From: Mesobacillus subterraneus
Lineage (GTDB): Bacteria > Bacillota > Bacilli > Bacillales > Cytobacillaceae
Direction of reading: 5' to 3'
NCBI RefSeq assembly: GCF_023715485.1
Contig: NZ_JAMBOF010000020.1
Span: forward strand, 1-64,000
DNA: 64,000 bases
The translations under genes were made by a program, and so were the position numbers. The notes beneath the pieces were generated by a model that was given only the letters and a program-made list of their open reading frames with translations, did not search any database and was not told the DNA's origin. The first letter of the stretch is position 1. Every line of letters begins with the position of its first letter. Of this stretch, positions 63,899 to 64,000 are shown in pieces.

Positions 63899-64000
63899 AT
63901 GAGCGGCTGCTGCAGTCCTAATTACCGCAAATCGGTCAATGAAAAGGAAGATCAGATTAATCAAAAAGGGAAAGAGCAGCTTCCCTTTATTGCTAAAATC
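63899..64000 (+). CDS. Partial small Cys-containing protein behind cstA
   Basis: ATG at 63899, 2 nt after the cstA stop, with AGGTGG-type sequence just upstream; the frame is open to the window end (34 residues seen). It begins MSGCCSPNYRKSVNEKEDQ, with a CC pair near the start, then a charged stretch. Its close coupling to cstA recalls the small companion proteins of CstA transporters (such as YbdD in E. coli), but I see no sequence match. 3' end outside the window. Confidence 0.6.
   Translation, partial: MSGCCSPNYRKSVNEKEDQINQKGKEQLPFIAKI

Overview
The window looks like chromosomal DNA of an aerobic, probably spore-forming Bacillaceae (Bacillus/Mesobacillus-like). The evidence is strong GGAGG-type ribosome binding sites with frequent TTG starts, Firmicutes-type lipoprotein and secretion signals, SAM-I and TPP riboswitches that act through intrinsic terminators, and typical Bacillus families (DUF948, DUF1836, ThiW, LytST, RocB-like and KinB/KinE-like kinase). 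I found no rRNA, tRNA, prophage, insertion sequence or CRISPR array. The organism call is inference from gene content.

Layout. 0-7.7 kb: the end of an acidic repeat protein, a YciI-like protein, a DUF948 protein, a secreted M14 carboxypeptidase, a LysM-M14 cell-wall endopeptidase, and an MBL hydrolase/TetR pair with two palindromic operators. 7.9-13.4 kb: a polar amino acid ABC importer, a VOC protein, an MFS exporter and a formate/nitrite-type channel. 13.5-17.6 kb: a ribose-type (CUT2) ABC importer preceded by a clear SAM-I riboswitch. 17.7-21.4 kb: a large dynamin-like GTPase and an unknown gene. 21.4-27.1 kb: a six-gene molybdoenzyme cluster (membrane cytochrome-b-like anchor, NasC-like catalytic subunit, four-cluster ferredoxin, cysteine-free Mrp-type ATPase, Tat-signal Rieske protein, small membrane protein), with a perfect Fnr-type palindrome upstream. 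27.3-27.7 kb: seven tandem 52-bp hairpin-forming units. 27.9-34.7 kb: an acryloyl-CoA reductase-like enzyme, a phosphatase, a split ThrE-type exporter, an MFS transporter, OsmC and a subtilase. 34.8-47.2 kb: a chemoreceptor, RocB-like peptidase, GlnRS, GNAT, InhA-type metalloprotease, Gfo/Idh/MocA oxidoreductase, an internally deleted alpha/beta-hydrolase pseudogene, GrpB, Nudix and a coiled-coil protein. 47.4-55.5 kb: an orphan PAS histidine kinase, an excisionase-like/DUF1836 pair, a TrhA-type protein, a structured interspersed element, an exonuclease, and a thiamine salvage operon (SDR-thiM-thiD-thiE-thiW) under a TPP riboswitch. 55.6-64 kb: two coupled micro-membrane proteins, peptidase T, a DUF4097 protein, a DUF421 protein, and LytS-LytT next to a short CstA transporter with a CRE-like site.

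The main unusual features are these. (1) The molybdoenzyme cluster puts an assimilatory-nitrate-reductase-like subunit into a membrane electron-transfer module under apparent oxygen control. (2) An interspersed repeat family occurs three times with the same architecture: an inverted-repeat leader followed by 6-7 copies of TTCGCTAT at an exact 20-bp period. (3) A 52-bp hairpin satellite lies in the 5' region of the molybdoenzyme cluster. (4) A SAM riboswitch controls a sugar-type importer, suggesting a methylthio-sugar or related substrate. (5) A stand-alone GlnRS is present in a lineage that normally makes Gln-tRNA by transamidation. All functions are inferred by reading the sequence without database searches.
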